Shown one piece after another: positions 1 through 10,954 of a stretch of 64,000 nt of DNA. Source of the DNA: Zoroaster sp. YZ-2022 (Eukaryota; Echinodermata; Asteroidea; Forcipulatida; Zoroasteridae); NCBI GenBank assembly GCA_029582265.1, contig CM055822.1, forward strand, positions 39,585,058-39,649,057, given 5' to 3'. A program made the translations under genes and the position numbers. Numbering within the stretch: the first letter of the stretch is position 1; every line of letters starts with the position of its first letter. A model generated the notes under the pieces. It was not told where the DNA came from and did no database searches. It saw nothing but the letters and a program-made list of their open reading frames with translations.

Positions 1-540
1 CAGACGTCTATACACAAGCCTTGGCTTTCAGATTATTCCTTCAGACTTATTGGTTTCTGGCTCCCGTGCACATACTTGTCTTGTATGTTTATCATTATGA
101 TTATATATTTCCCATCAACAAAATGTGCTGTATTATTTTCGTTCACGAAAGCATGGAAATAAATGTAGGCCTATATTTGTACCTTTTTTTATATATTTTT
201 TTTTACAGCAGCCAGTCCTCATGTGTTTACATAATCGTGTGTACGCAATTAATACAGGACCATAAGCGAGCAGGGGGGGGGGGGTGGGTGTGACCCCCTC
301 CCAATAATGTTTCTCAGCCGGCATTTAGACTGAAAATGTATTGTGTTTTTAAGCACTTTATATTTGCCGAGTTGTCTGTTTCTAATACATTGTATTTCAC
401 TCACGGAAAGAGCTGCGGTTTCGGGTGGCAGTTCGTCTTTCCGTTGCTAGACGCTTTGAATGAACAGTGATTTTGCAATACGATTCCTACAAAGATAAAT
501 GACAAACCCGGTTCGAAATCGGTTCTGGATATGGGAGTCC
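1..540. other. AT-rich non-coding DNA
   Basis: I see no gene here. The only notable item is a run of about a dozen G near position 273-284 beside a G/T-rich tract. Confidence 0.5.
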
Positions 541-542
541 TA

Positions 543-1154
543 TGGTGGCCCTGAAGGTACATCACAAATCAAAAATATCTTCGCAAATATTATTTGTTAA
601 ATCACAAATATCTTCGCCAATACTTGTGACGTCGCGAAAAAAATCACAAAAATCACAATATTTAACGAACCATTCGCGAGGGATTGCGCCTACGCGTATT
701 ATTCGTCAACAATCTAGTGGGCCTTGCAGACATACAAAAGTCGACGCTCGCGACGCCCTGTGGTGTCACTATGATCACCATCGCGAAACGTGTGATGATG
801 TACAAGGATAACTTCTATGCTAAACGTTTGTATTACCCAGCTGAACAATTATTTACCATGCAAGATGGTGGCTTTTTAAAATGCAGTGGTGAGTCCAGCC
901 CAGGGACTACTAGAACCATAGAGAAGGGACACGTCGCATCAAGGCCCTCTTGATTGTTGATGAATAATGTGTAAGCATTCGCGAATGGTGCGTTAAAACT
1001 ATGCCAAATATGTGATAAGGTAGGCCTATGTGATTGTTTTCGCGACATCACAAATATTTGCGCAGATATTTGTGATTTTTGTGTTATTTTCTTCGCGACA
1101 TCACAAGTATTGGCGAAGGTTTTTGTCTTTTGTGATGTCCCTTCAGGGCCACCA
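543..1154. mobile_element. MITE with TA target duplication
   Basis: A 612-bp element with terminal inverted repeats beginning TGGTGGCCCTGAAGG and ending CCTTCAGGGCCACCA, flanked on both sides by TA (541-542 and 1155-1156). Subterminal stretches repeat 'atcacaaatat', 'cttcgc' and 'gacatcacaa' in opposite orientations, so most of the ends can fold back. There is no transposase, so it is non-autonomous. The TA duplication suggests a Tc1/mariner-type or similar enzyme, which is inference. Confidence 0.85.
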
Positions 1155-1156
1155 TA

Positions 1157-2036
1157 GGGTACCGTGGTAAGTGCGCACTACGACAACAGCCTTGGTCAAG
1201 ACTACGTCTCTGACTGAATATCGCCAATTACGCTATGTCAATGAATTCAGGAAGTAGAAAAAGACAAGTCAAAAGATACTTTCATTATCATGTTGTGATT
1301 AGCTAGCATGTTCGTTGCTTCAATAAGTACCTTCATACATGCATGTACCCACAATGAATACAATCCACTGCCTCTTAATTGAGGAGACTGTTCTCCCCAC
1401 AAAGGCCTGGCGAAATGGAACCTACGCAATTAGCAAAATGTATCTCGCGCAATTAAATATCGCGGGTGTACTTCGGCAATTTCTGGAAGACAATATTGAG
1501 TCATGTCACCACTTCCAATGCATTCTGAGAAGCCGCCATTACGTTTAAATGCACTCTCTTTATTGCTTTCGTGAGAGATAAACATTAGGGGCCTACATAC
1601 TTGCTTGAACATGTACAACATTTTAGCCGATAATTTGCCCTAATGTTTAACACTGTTGGCATGCACATATAACCTGACTGCATTAAATTCTGATGGTAAG
1701 AAAATCTCAGCCTTAAGAGCCAATAATAATTGTACTTGGACATAATAGCGTGTTTCACAACATAACAGATAAATATCAGTTAAAATATTATGGTCACAAA
1801 GCACTTGAAACGTTTTATGTAATAAATAAATACACGTGCAAGTATAGTTTAAAAAAAAATTGTTCATGTGTATTTGTTTTCCACAGAAAGTATGGACACA
1901 TCTCATACAGACAAGTCATCAGATGGTGGTGGGGATTTCTAGGGAGACATAACCTTGCTCCCCCTTTATTCATGCTTTATATATGCACAAAGTGAGGACA
2001 ATGTACGCTGACCCCGATGGCAACTATGAGGGCTTC
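1157..2036. other. Non-coding DNA, nothing recognised
   Basis: Short open frames only, with no recognisable protein. A segment near 1490 ('acaatattgagtcat') resembles one near 3980, which hints at an old dispersed repeat. Confidence 0.4.
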
Positions 2037-2041
2037 ATCAG

Positions 2042-3597
2042 CAGGGTTCTCCCCAGGATTTTTAAAAACTGTGGGGGTTTTATTTTTGGAGATTAAATCT
2101 GCGAGTGCGTAGCGCGAAGCCCTTCACGTCGTGGGGCCCGTGGGAAAGTTTTTACTTTTAGATGCTCTCTGGTGCATTCTGGTGCATTTTAGGAGATTCC
2201 ATGAAGTTTTAGAAATTATTTTCAGTCATACATTTTTTCCACACTCTAATGTACATGTACCAGAAAGCCTCATTAGTCAGTGACCACTATTTTACATAAA
2301 TATATCTGCACAAATATTTAAACTGACACATGTAGTTTTAAATCAGTTATCAATTTTATTTAAACCTTACTGTGAAAGTTATATGAAGATATAAATTTAA
2401 AAAATATATATATAAATAATAGGCTATAAGATTGAGGCATCGCATGGTGGAGTATCCATTTAATACCTGCCGGCCATTTTGAACGAAAAAGTTGCTTCTG
2501 ATTTAAATACATTTCTTGCAGTCTGTTCTGTACCAAAAAACTAGATAAAAACACTGATTTTGGCCCATTTTTTTAAAGAAATATTTATGTTATTTAGCGG
2601 CTATATGCCGCGCAATCGAGCCAACAAGTTGCTTACGATCCACCACCAGACGCCGACATCATCACAGCATAGTGCACACTCTGCAAGCAGTCACGTCTCG
2701 TTCACAGCCAGCCGACCATTTGCGGGCAGCTTCGTTAAATCCATGTATTTACACATCAGCCATATTTCATCATTGCCAAATAATTATGCTAGCAACTTGA
2801 AATTGAAAGACATAACGTTATACTCCCGATCCCATAAACAAGAATTGTTGACACAAAGTTTTGAAAAGGAATTCCCTGCATGTGACATGTACATGTATAA
2901 TTCGTACATGTACATACACAGGGTTTGTCCGAAGTCAGTGCAGTCTGCTGTAGACTGTGTGTGCAACGCATGCAGTGTGCACGTGGTTCATGGTTATTCA
3001 AGACTAGTATCACGTGCCATTTCCGCACGTCGCGATTGGATAAATTTGCATAGTACCAATTATATATTTTTTTCATTGGCTGTTTGATCAAGTGTTATGA
3101 ATATGTTCATTATGTTGCATATTCATATTTGTTGGGGGGTCGATGTTTCTGTGGTTTCACTGGTGCCCGTCTTTGGAAATGAAGCGCCTTTCTAATGAGT
3201 CTGGGAAAGGGAATCGGTTTCCTAAGTGAATCGTCGTATAAATATGGCGGCGATACGCGATGGACAGTAGCCTGTATTCATGTTTTCTGTAATGTGAATT
3301 CCAGTGGATGCGCTGTGTATGTAACGATACGATACACATATTGACATATAAACAAATTACGTGTTCCATGTAGGCCTGCAAACTAAATTTGAACAATAAC
3401 TTATGTTTCCCTGGACCACTAAAACTGTGACATGACAATGACGTGATCATTTTCGCTACCAACAATAAAGGTACATGTATTAGAAAAAAGGTGCGTATCG
3501 GGTGAAAAAAGCGCCTATCAGCAATTTCGGCAGCGTATCGGCCAAAATTCTTGCGTATCAGGGCCGATACGCTAGCTTGTACGTGGGGAGAACCCTG
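2042..3597. mobile_element. Non-autonomous DNA transposon, hAT-like, 5-bp target duplication
   Basis: The element begins CAGGGTTCTCCCCA and ends TGGGGAGAACCCTG, a perfect 14-bp inverted repeat. It is flanked by the direct repeat ATCAG (2037-2041 and 3598-3602). The CAGGG terminus is hAT-like. Most hAT elements make 8-bp duplications, but a 5-bp class (hAT5) is known, so assignment there is inference. The right end carries repeated 'gcgtatcgg' words. A 175-codon open frame at 2560-3087 resembles no transposase I know. About 1.56 kb, probably non-autonomous. Confidence 0.75.
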
Positions 3598-3668
3598 ATC
3601 AGATACCCAGACTTGGATGAATAATGTATTTAAACTGAAGTGAAATCTTCTATTAAAGGTACATATAG

Positions 3669-4166
3669 GGATTTAGAAATGTGCACGTACATGTACATTC
3701 ATATCAACCATGTAGTTTTTCATAAAATATATCTTAAAATAGTCTTAACCCTATCAGGCCTGGGGGCACAATGTGCCTCCCCCCATGATATTTGTTTATA
3801 TCTCCAGAACGCTCTGTCCGATCACGCTGAAATTTTCTGACTTTTCCTAATTAACCGTTTATTTTGAAGAGTTCCAATTGAATTTCCACATTTTTGTTAA
3901 AAATACTAAATTGTTGATACTGTTAAACATTCAATATGGCTTTTGGGTTTTGTTGTCAACTTTTAAACTCTCAACTGGACAATATTGAGTCATATGACCA
4001 CTGATTTTTAAATGTCTTTTGCAATTTGGTTTTGCTCAATGTATAAATGTATGTCATCAGCAGTAACATGGATGTTATTATATCTGTATTGAAATACACA
4101 GGAATTTGGAAATGTGCACGTACTTGTACATTGATATCAACCATGTAGTTTTTCATATCTTAATAA
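3669..4166. repeat. Pair of ~65-bp direct repeats
   Basis: The segments 3669-3735 and 4101-4166 both read 'tttgaaatgtgcacgtac'-like sequence followed by 'atatcaaccatgtagttttt'-like sequence with a few mismatches. They are about 430 bp apart in direct orientation. The rest of 3603-5066 is AT-rich with no gene that I can support. Confidence 0.6.
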
Positions 4167-5332
4167 ATGTAAAAAAAATCATAACATTACATGCTCATGT
4201 CTTTGAGGAAACGACTGAAACCTAAGGAGAAAACACTTCAAGACGGAACAATTTCTCAAGATAATTGATAAATGTTCTACCAGGTAAGGTTTTAAATAAT
4301 AATTATGTTGATAATATTTGTCAATTTACATTGTTGTAAGGGACTTATAAATTTCAGTACCTTTTAAACTATCTGATTTTATTAATACATTACACAGATC
4401 ACAATAGTATTTGTGTTTACATGTACATTTAACTGGCTCTTTTCACTATTGTTAATTGACCTAAAAATAAACTAGATATTATGTTGAACTTGCAAAGTGA
4501 CTTGAATGACAGCTTAAATAATGTATTTATTTTAAAAACAGAATACATACTGGCATGGCATATAATTATGTACAACATAATCTTATTAAAAAAACGTTGA
4601 ATATTTTCTCACATGTAGATTGTGTCACCAGTTAGTGTAACTCTTAATTGAGTCATAATATCTTGCTTTTTTAATACATATAAATTGCTAAATATACAAA
4701 TACTTGTTTTCATAGCTTTTCTAACTACAAAAAAATACGGAAAATATTAAATTATCTTTTGTGGCTTTATAAAATTCTTTTCAAAATTCACACATTGTGT
4801 TTAATTCTGCCAAATTTCGTCAAATTTCAGTACAAACCTTGCGGGCATTTGTCTGACCTTTCAAAATGAATGATGGATAAGCCGTGTGGTAATAGTACCC
4901 TTTTTGTTCTTAGAAGGCATTTACTACACAGTTCCATTTGGCAGGCATGACTCGCTGACATAGGTCTTGCATTTCAATTAATATGAATGTTATTAATCGA
5001 TCAAGCAACCGGAAGGAATAATGGTCATAGTCATTTTGGAAGTCTGGCCTCAAAGTTCGCAGTGGTTGGGTCCCATACAAGGCAAGTGAGGACGGGCTGC
5101 AAAGCAAATTGGTATTCGTTTATTTAAGGGAGATACCAAAATGTGCGCCTCTCTTTATTCGGGTGCAGCTTCAGGGTGACGGGAAAACGAGGGTCCTTCT
5201 ACCGTAGTACAATGAATTAGTGAAAGAAGGTCGGGCCATAAATGAGAGGGGAGTACCCCCACTTCTTAATAAGAAGGCCTTTTTGGTCACTCTTCCCTTC
5301 ATCTTTGGGTGAGTACTATACATGTTGTAGTT

Positions 5333-6675
5333 ATGTACAGTCTTAGGGATTTGAAACGCCCGCCATTGAAGCGACCGAACACCATAAGATTTAACGTATG
5401 GCATCTTAACAATGAAGTCACGCTTGAAGAAGTCTATTATACCATCAACAAAGAAATAGGTACAGTCAATAGCATCACATGCATCACACCACTGGAAAAT
5501 GGTTGGTTTAACGTCTCCTTCTACAACGAACAACATTGCGAGAAGGTAGCCCTGTCAGGGATGATTCTTAAGAAAACGCTGATCCAGTGCGAAAGAGCCA
5601 ACATCAAGAGTTTCACTGTCGTCTATGTAAAAGCCCCGTAGATGGGTGATAATGTTGTAGTGACAGCCGCTAACATCCGACGGTAAGCCCATGTTTTTGA
5701 TGACATGATAGAGACAGGGGTTCGGAGTCTATTGATGAAAAGTCTTAAACCACCCATTCCTAGCTTCCTCAAAATAGGTGGTTTTACACTACCGATAAGA
5801 CACCGAGGTCAGCAGAAACCATGCAAGATATGTAACGAGACCGATCATTTTTTTGCCCGGGATTGTCCACATAGAGGAAAATGTTTCATCAGTGGCAGCA
5901 ACCACATCGAGCTTCCTGGCATGATGAAAAACAGCAAACACCCATAATTGTGATCGCTACCAATCATCCCAAAAGAAACGAATCTGATGAGGACACCAAG
6001 AGTGAAGATCCCAATAAATACAAGATACCTAACGACGAAGACGACGAAGATAACAACGATCATCCTACAACAACAGAGAAAAATATTTAAAAAAATAGCC
6101 AAAACATAGCTCAACCAGCCAAAGACAAACCCCAACATCGAAAGGAGATAGGAGACTCACAGAATGAGTCAGAACTAAAGAAGACAACAACAAAATCCTT
6201 TAGTGACGCAGTCTCCCAACCCCAACCTAGCAAGTAAAAGGAACGGCAAACGAGTGGTAAACAGAAACCAACTACCCCCGCCACCCCCCCCCCCCACCTT
6301 TTGGGACGACGCCTGCAAGGCAGAAGAAAAAAGCCAAGAAGAAAAAAGACTCAAGAAAGAGCAAATCAAGCGACACAGAGTCAGAAACCGAATCCAAACA
6401 ACCGAAAAGAAGATGAACACAATTCATCTATGGAGCAGGAGGACAGTCAATGTTTTGACCACGATGGCAACAAATCTACACACAACCACCAATCCAGTGA
6501 CGAAAAAGGCAAATATTTCGTCCCCTATGTAAGGTACGGCGTCCAGCGTTTCAGGAAAAAACAGGAATCATGGAAAATAGCCGACACATCGGAATCTCAG
6601 TGCAAAGATTCAAGCCAAACATCACAAAACCAAAGTCAACGGGGAAGAGGACGCGGTCGACAATCTTTGCCGTGA
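5333..6675 (+). pseudogene. LINE ORF1 (RNA-binding, CCHC) pseudogene
   Basis: ORF1 proteins coat LINE RNA. An N-terminal part of ~100 residues reads like the RRM-like nucleic-acid binding part of such ORF1s. A CCHC-type knuckle follows (CKICNETDHFFARDC, about 5820-5865), then an acidic tract rich in D/E, then a basic tail ending GRGRGRQ at 6675. Breaks: a TAG at 5639 created by a 3-bp deletion relative to the right arm, a C-to-T stop (cggcaa to cggtaa) near 5682, and frameshifts around 5945, 6070 and in the C-run near 6290. A cysteine of a possible second knuckle is Ser here (CFISGSNH) but Cys in the right-arm copy. Confidence 0.75.
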
Positions 6676-6747
6676 ATAATGACAATTAATGTTTTCTCTT
6701 CTCTGTACATATTATGACTGCTCGTACTTTATTTTTTATTTTATGTG

Positions 6748-7046
6748 ATGTTTAAGATAACCACTTTAAATGCAAATGGAATCCGAAATAACGAGAAAAG
6801 AGAGACTGTCTTTAACCACTTGAAACGGGAAAAACATGATATCATTTGCTTACAAGAAACAAATAGTATTCAGGGAGATGAAGATTTCTGGAAACAACAG
6901 TGGGGATATCTTAGCATCACACAAAAGTGGAATTAAACTCATAAACAAAGATAATGACAAAGAAGGTCGTATTGTTAAGTGTGAATTTATGTGGGAGGGG
7001 ATCAAACTCGGGGTTGTGTTTGTTTATGCCCCAAATTTAATGTATT
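6748..7046 (+). pseudogene. LINE ORF2 start, AP endonuclease fragment
   Basis: Begins MFKITTLNANGIRN, the typical N-terminus of APE-type LINE endonucleases with the Asn-containing first motif. The catalytic-glutamate motif ICLQETN follows about 35 codons later, and VYAPN closes the fragment. A deletion of about 60 bp near 6905 relative to the right arm shifts the frame. The rest of the endonuclease and all of the reverse transcriptase are absent. Confidence 0.8.
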
Positions 7047-7383
7047 AGTAGTATATGATATGGGGGTTCTGCGATATTAGGGGATTTCCCAAAAAAATGT
7101 TTTTTGTGGGTTCTGCGATATTAGGGGATTTCCCCAAAAAATGGTTTTTGGGGAAGATGGGTAGGGGGGTTCTGGGCCATCTGCCAAAAACCGGTTTTAA
7201 CCGGTTCAGGTCGACTGCCATGGCTTGCTCTCCAGATCAGTTTTGTTTGTTTTTTATCTGAGGAGGGTCGCTTGTTTTTGTTTTTTTATTCGCCCCCAAA
7301 TTGGAGGCAAAAAAAAAGATATACAAAAAAAACTTTAAAAATTGAAAAAACAAATTCATAAAATGTAGTCTATAGTAAAGACG

Positions 7384-7725
7384 ATGGATGCTAATAGATT
7401 TTGGTCACAAACTACAGCGCAACTCAAAGAGTTTGTTGAAAAAAGTAATATTAAGATTGGCGTACCTTCCGGCAAGCACGGTAGATCGATTAAAACTGAT
7501 TAACTATTGGCGATTAAAAAGCATGTTAATGCTTTTCCAGTTGAAAATATTAGTTTTTGTGAATGGCTTTTAGTAGGTAAAACTAAAAACAGTAATCGAC
7601 CGTGTGTAGTAGGGGATGTATTTTGCGCGTTGCATCACTACCGTATTGGTAAAGGAAAATCTATACCAAGACCGTGTATAAAATGTAACATGGGCACAAA
7701 GACGCGGAGGGTTTTGGGTAAATAA
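7384..7725 (+). pseudogene. Polinton TIR gene, SAP-like helix plus Cys pairs (left copy)
   Basis: Function unknown. The N-terminal ~40 residues (TTAQLKEFVEKSNIKIG followed by a KHGR segment and LLAIKKHV) resemble a SAP-type DNA-binding helix pair; this is a pattern impression. A second half is Cys/His-rich (CALHHYRIGKGK, then CIKCNMGT). A TAA at about 7498 interrupts the frame after KTD, and a ~25-bp deletion relative to the right copy removes the second Cys pair and truncates the C-terminus. The right copy at 21779-22222 has the same TAA, so the lesion is shared by both TIRs. Confidence 0.6.
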
Positions 7726-7732
7726 AAACAAC

Positions 7733-7748
7733 TCTCGCTGAAGCGAGA
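7733..7748. terminator. Perfect stem-loop between convergent TIR genes
   Basis: TCTCGC-TGAA-GCGAGA, a 6-bp perfect stem with a 4-base loop, lies between the ends of two converging genes. The same stem-loop is kept in the right TIR at 21833-21848. A role in 3'-end formation is inference. Confidence 0.5.
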
Positions 7749-7764
7749 ATAAATTTTAATCTCG

Positions 7765-8428
7765 TTATCGATGAGTTAAAAAATATTTAGCTTTGCCGTT
7801 AGCAGCGGGATTTTCATGAGATTTTTCTATGGCTTTGACGGTAAATTCAAAAGGTTTTTTACAAGGTCTTTTTCGACGTCTGGCGGAGCGTCTTTAGGAG
7901 CGAATCTCTTTCTAATGTTTTCTTTCATCTCCGAGTATTTTGCTCGTTCATTGCTGATTAAAACAAATTCTTCTTGACTTATAAGACAATCTTCGATCGC
8001 TTTTGATACGTAACTATTGATGGTGTTGAGTTTACTGTCGGCTAAAATTCTAATCTCGTTATGTTTCTTTGCTTTTTTACCGAGCTTGTATTTCGCGTAT
8101 TTTATCGCCACCGCCATACCACCTAACCCGGTGGCTATTCCTTCAAGGACAAATCCAACAGGCGCCGCTACGACGCTAGCTATACTGGCTATTCCTATGA
8201 ATCCAACCGCGACACCTACGCATTCTGCTATCGTTTCTACGATAGATAAGGTTGAATCTATTTTATTGTATTTTTATACGATCTCTCACGCTTGCTGCGC
8301 TCCACGGAAATTTCTTTCTTGATGTCGTTGATTTTTCGTAATCGAAACGCATTCACATCTACCGTTAGCGGCAAAGCTACATTACCCTCGACGTTCATGA
8401 CTGGTAAGGTTGGTAATGCATCCATCAT
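7765..8428 (-). pseudogene. Polinton membrane-associated protein
   Basis: About 220 codons with a charged N-terminal ~60 residues, a long Gly/Ala/Val/Ile-rich hydrophobic region (about residues 65-105, seen as VGFIGIASIASVVAAP), then KYAKYKLGKK and a charged helical tail. It is probably a membrane or virion protein; Polintons commonly carry such genes but I cannot name it. Breaks are a one-base shift in an A-run near 8270 (left copy) and a shift near 7855 that changes the C-terminus. The right TIR has only the C-terminal half (21422-21816), with an intact tail ending in AHR. Confidence 0.6.
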
Positions 8429-8448
8429 TATTCTAATAATAATGATGG
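8422..8448. promoter_or_regulatory. AT-rich palindrome at a Polinton gene start
   Basis: CCATCATTATT ... AATAATGATGG, a near-perfect palindrome, covers the two candidate ATG codons of the minus-strand gene ending at 7765 and abuts the stop of the next gene at 8459. It may be promoter sequence or chance. Confidence 0.35.
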
Positions 8449-8645
8449 ATTATAATTATTAACCCAATGAAAAACTTCCAATTTTTATATCGAAACAGAT
8501 TTCCGCGTCTAAAGCGCCAAAAAAGGTCGCTTGTACAAAGACTTCTTTATATTCCGTTTTGAAGCAAATTCCGCATTCTAAAAGCTGCGGTACTGCGGCA
8601 AAAGAAAGTTCTACATTAAATTCATTGGTAGTAGAGAATACATAG

Positions 8646-10612
8646 CTCTGGTGATCAGAAAAAACTATTTAACATTGTTGAAAAGCTGCTTCATAAACCC
8701 AAAGCTCCAGTGCTTCCATCTACACACTCCGATCAGGACCTCGCAAATGCTTTTTCAAACTTTTTTGTCACAAAAATTGAGAATATCCGTCGTTCTTTTC
8801 CCTCAGTACCTGCCATTCTATCACAAACACCATCACGCAAGGATCCACAATGTAGACTGTCCATGTTTGAGCCAACTAGTGTTACGGAGATCAAGAAACT
8901 CATCATGAAATCGCCATCAAAATCATGTGAACTTGATCCAGTGCCAACTTGCCAATAAAACAAAATATTGATGTGTTTGCTACATATCACAATTATTGTA
9001 AACAGATCTCTTTCTTCCGGTTGTTTCTAATAGCCAGAAGGTTGCTCATGTTAAACCACCCTAAAGAAACCCAATTTGGACAAGGAAGTTTTCAAAATTA
9101 CCGACCAGTAGCGAATTTAAAGTACCTTTTGAAAACAATCGAGCGAGTTGTTTCATCACGGATCTCTGACCATGTTCGTGCTAATAACCTGTCGGACACA
9201 TTTCAGTCAGCCTACAAACCATTTCATGGAACGGAAACTGCTCTTCTTCGCGTCAACAATGACATTTTATCTGCCATGGATGAGAGGAAAATCACTGCAT
9301 TAGTTTTGTTAGACTTAAGCGCCGCTTTTGACACGGTCGATCATAAAATCCTTCTCTCCTGCCTTCAATATCATCTTGAATACATGACACAGCCCTGATT
9401 GGTGTAAGTCCTACCTTTTAAATAGGCCTCAGCATGTTTGTATTGGTAACGCTATCTCCGAGCCTGTTATTCTTGACTATTCTGTACCCCAAGGCTCTGT
9501 GCTCGGCCCACAGTGGTTTACTGTTTATACCTTTCCAGTTCGTGATATCATTTTGAAATATAATTTAAATTACCATGTTTACGCTGATGACACGCAGCTT
9601 TACATCACTTTTAAATCTTCTCAAGAACCTGCCGATTCCTGCATTAAAACACTGGAGAAATGTATTCAAGAGATTCGAAGTTGGATGAGACAAAACTTCC
9701 TGAAATTGAACGATGAAAAAACATAATTTGTTCTATTTGGATCACGTCAGCAATTGTCTAAAGTTTCTCTTCCATTTATTACAATTGGTGACTCTTGCAG
9801 ATTAACCCTCATTACATGCACGTAATTTGGGTGTTATATTTGACTCGACAATGACTTTGAAACCACATATCTCCAACATTGTTCGCATATCATCATTTCA
9901 TATCAGAAATGTAAGCCGAATTAGGAAATACTTGAATAAAAGTGCTGCTGAACAAATTATACATGCGTTTGTCACATCACGGCTCGATAACGGGAATGCT
10001 CTCCTTTACGGTCTCCGCAGAATCAAATATCTCGTCTTCAGCACATACAAAACACAGCAGCTCGTGTTGTGACTTTGTCCAGAAAGTCATGCCATATCAC
10101 GCCAATCTTGAAAGAACTGCAGTGGCTTCCTGTTTCACAGAGAATTGTTTTTAAACTTATGCTAATTGTTCACAAATCTTTTAATAACATTGCTCCAATT
10201 TATATTTCTGAACTGCTTAAAGTCTACACTCCATCACGCAATTTGCGCTCCAGCAACATGTCACTCCTAAAGGAACCAACTTCAAAACGGAACTGGGGTG
10301 ATAGGTCATTTTCTGTCGCAGCACCGAGACTCTGGAATCATCTTCCAACTAAACTCAAATCTTGGCATAGTATAACCAGATTTAACTCGATGCTTAAAAC
10401 TCATCTTATGTCACAACTCTTCAAAGATGATGTATATTTGTAATTGCATTGTAGGTACATGTATCTCGGTACATAATTTTTATTTTATTTATTTTTTCCC
10501 TATGCTATCATTGTATATTGTTTGTATTCATGTGTTTTCTTTGTTTCCGCGCCTTGAGCGCCCAGCAGGGTGGATATGTGCGCGCTAAAAATCTTTATTA
10601 TTATTATTATAT
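8646..10612 (+). mobile_element. 5'-truncated LINE, L2/CR1-like
   Basis: About 1.97 kb holding the linker and reverse transcriptase of ORF2 and a short 3' UTR that ends in an ATT-repeat tail. It is inserted in Polinton gene copy A. The ends are fixed by comparison with copy B, with 'atagc' and 'ataagc' at the junctions as a possible imperfect target duplication. The last ~185 bp recur at 17537-17721. Confidence 0.85.
8650..10443 (+). pseudogene. LINE reverse transcriptase ORF2 pseudogene
   Basis: Reverse transcriptase of a non-LTR element. Blocks seen in order: NYRPVANL near 9100; SAYKPFHGTETALL near 9215; DLSAAFDTVDHK near 9325; QGSVLGP near 9490; the catalytic YADDTQLYI near 9580; and the C-terminal RFNSMLKTHLMSQLFK near 10400. 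These suit the L2/CR1/Crack group. Frameshifts lie near 8950, 9400, 9500, 9725 and 10070, so no single frame spans the domain. The endonuclease was lost with the 5' truncation. Confidence 0.85.
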
Positions 10613-10954
10613 AAGCCCGATTGGCTACAAAGTAGCGTTTTGACGTGATTGAATAAGAAATATTTTCACCCTTGATTCTTTTTGCAAAAATTGAACAGTA
10701 TGCCGGTTCTCTATCGAGGGTTGACTCATATTTCCTTTCCACTTGAGATAAATGGGTAGTCTTCCCATTGAATTCATCAACGGTATCGTTTGATGAATTT
10801 CAAACGGAGCGATATGATTATGATATTCATAAATGGCTGGGTTATTATTTTTGAATGAAATTCGCTCGTTGTTCTTTCGATTAGGACCGTAAATACTCGC
10901 CATTTGTATTTACTATTTATTTTTTTTATTTATTAATGTCTCTGCCTGTGAATT

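Larger units (their letters stand above)
5067..7046 (+). mobile_element. LINE 5' half, left arm
   Basis: The 5' part of a non-LTR retrotransposon: a ~240-bp leader, ORF1, and the start of ORF2 with the apurinic endonuclease domain. It stops abruptly inside the endonuclease, right after the YAPN motif, where Polinton DNA begins. LINE copies are usually truncated at the 5' end, so loss of the 3' part points to a later break or insertion rather than to reverse transcription. The same half, inverted, is at 22547-33495. Confidence 0.85.
7047..8155. repeat. Polinton left terminal inverted repeat
   Basis: Matches the reverse complement of 21422-22546. It contains two tandem copies of 'ggttctgcgatattagggga', a G/C-poor stretch with A-runs, the zinc-finger gene at 7384 and the 3' part of the membrane-protein gene. 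Identity fades at 8155, inside that gene. Confidence 0.85.
8459..10903 (-). pseudogene. Polinton gene, duplicated copy A, split by a LINE
   Basis: The N-terminal part (10620-10903) begins MASIYGPNRKNNE. The C-terminal part (8459-8645) contains ICFDIKI-like sequence. Between them sits the LINE at 8646-10612. The gene is a paralogue of the neighbour at 10955-11424: both begin MASIYGP(N/S)RKNNE and both end around EICFDIK. Length without the insert is about 150-160 codons. I cannot assign a function; it lies within the structural-gene block, so a virion component is plausible. The frame changes after the WKG motif, at the same place as in copy B. Confidence 0.65.

Noticed and set aside
2560..3087. 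175-codon frame in the hAT-like element
   Set aside because: Composition is not protein-like (repeated MYMY/STSSQHS stretches), and no transposase motifs are visible.
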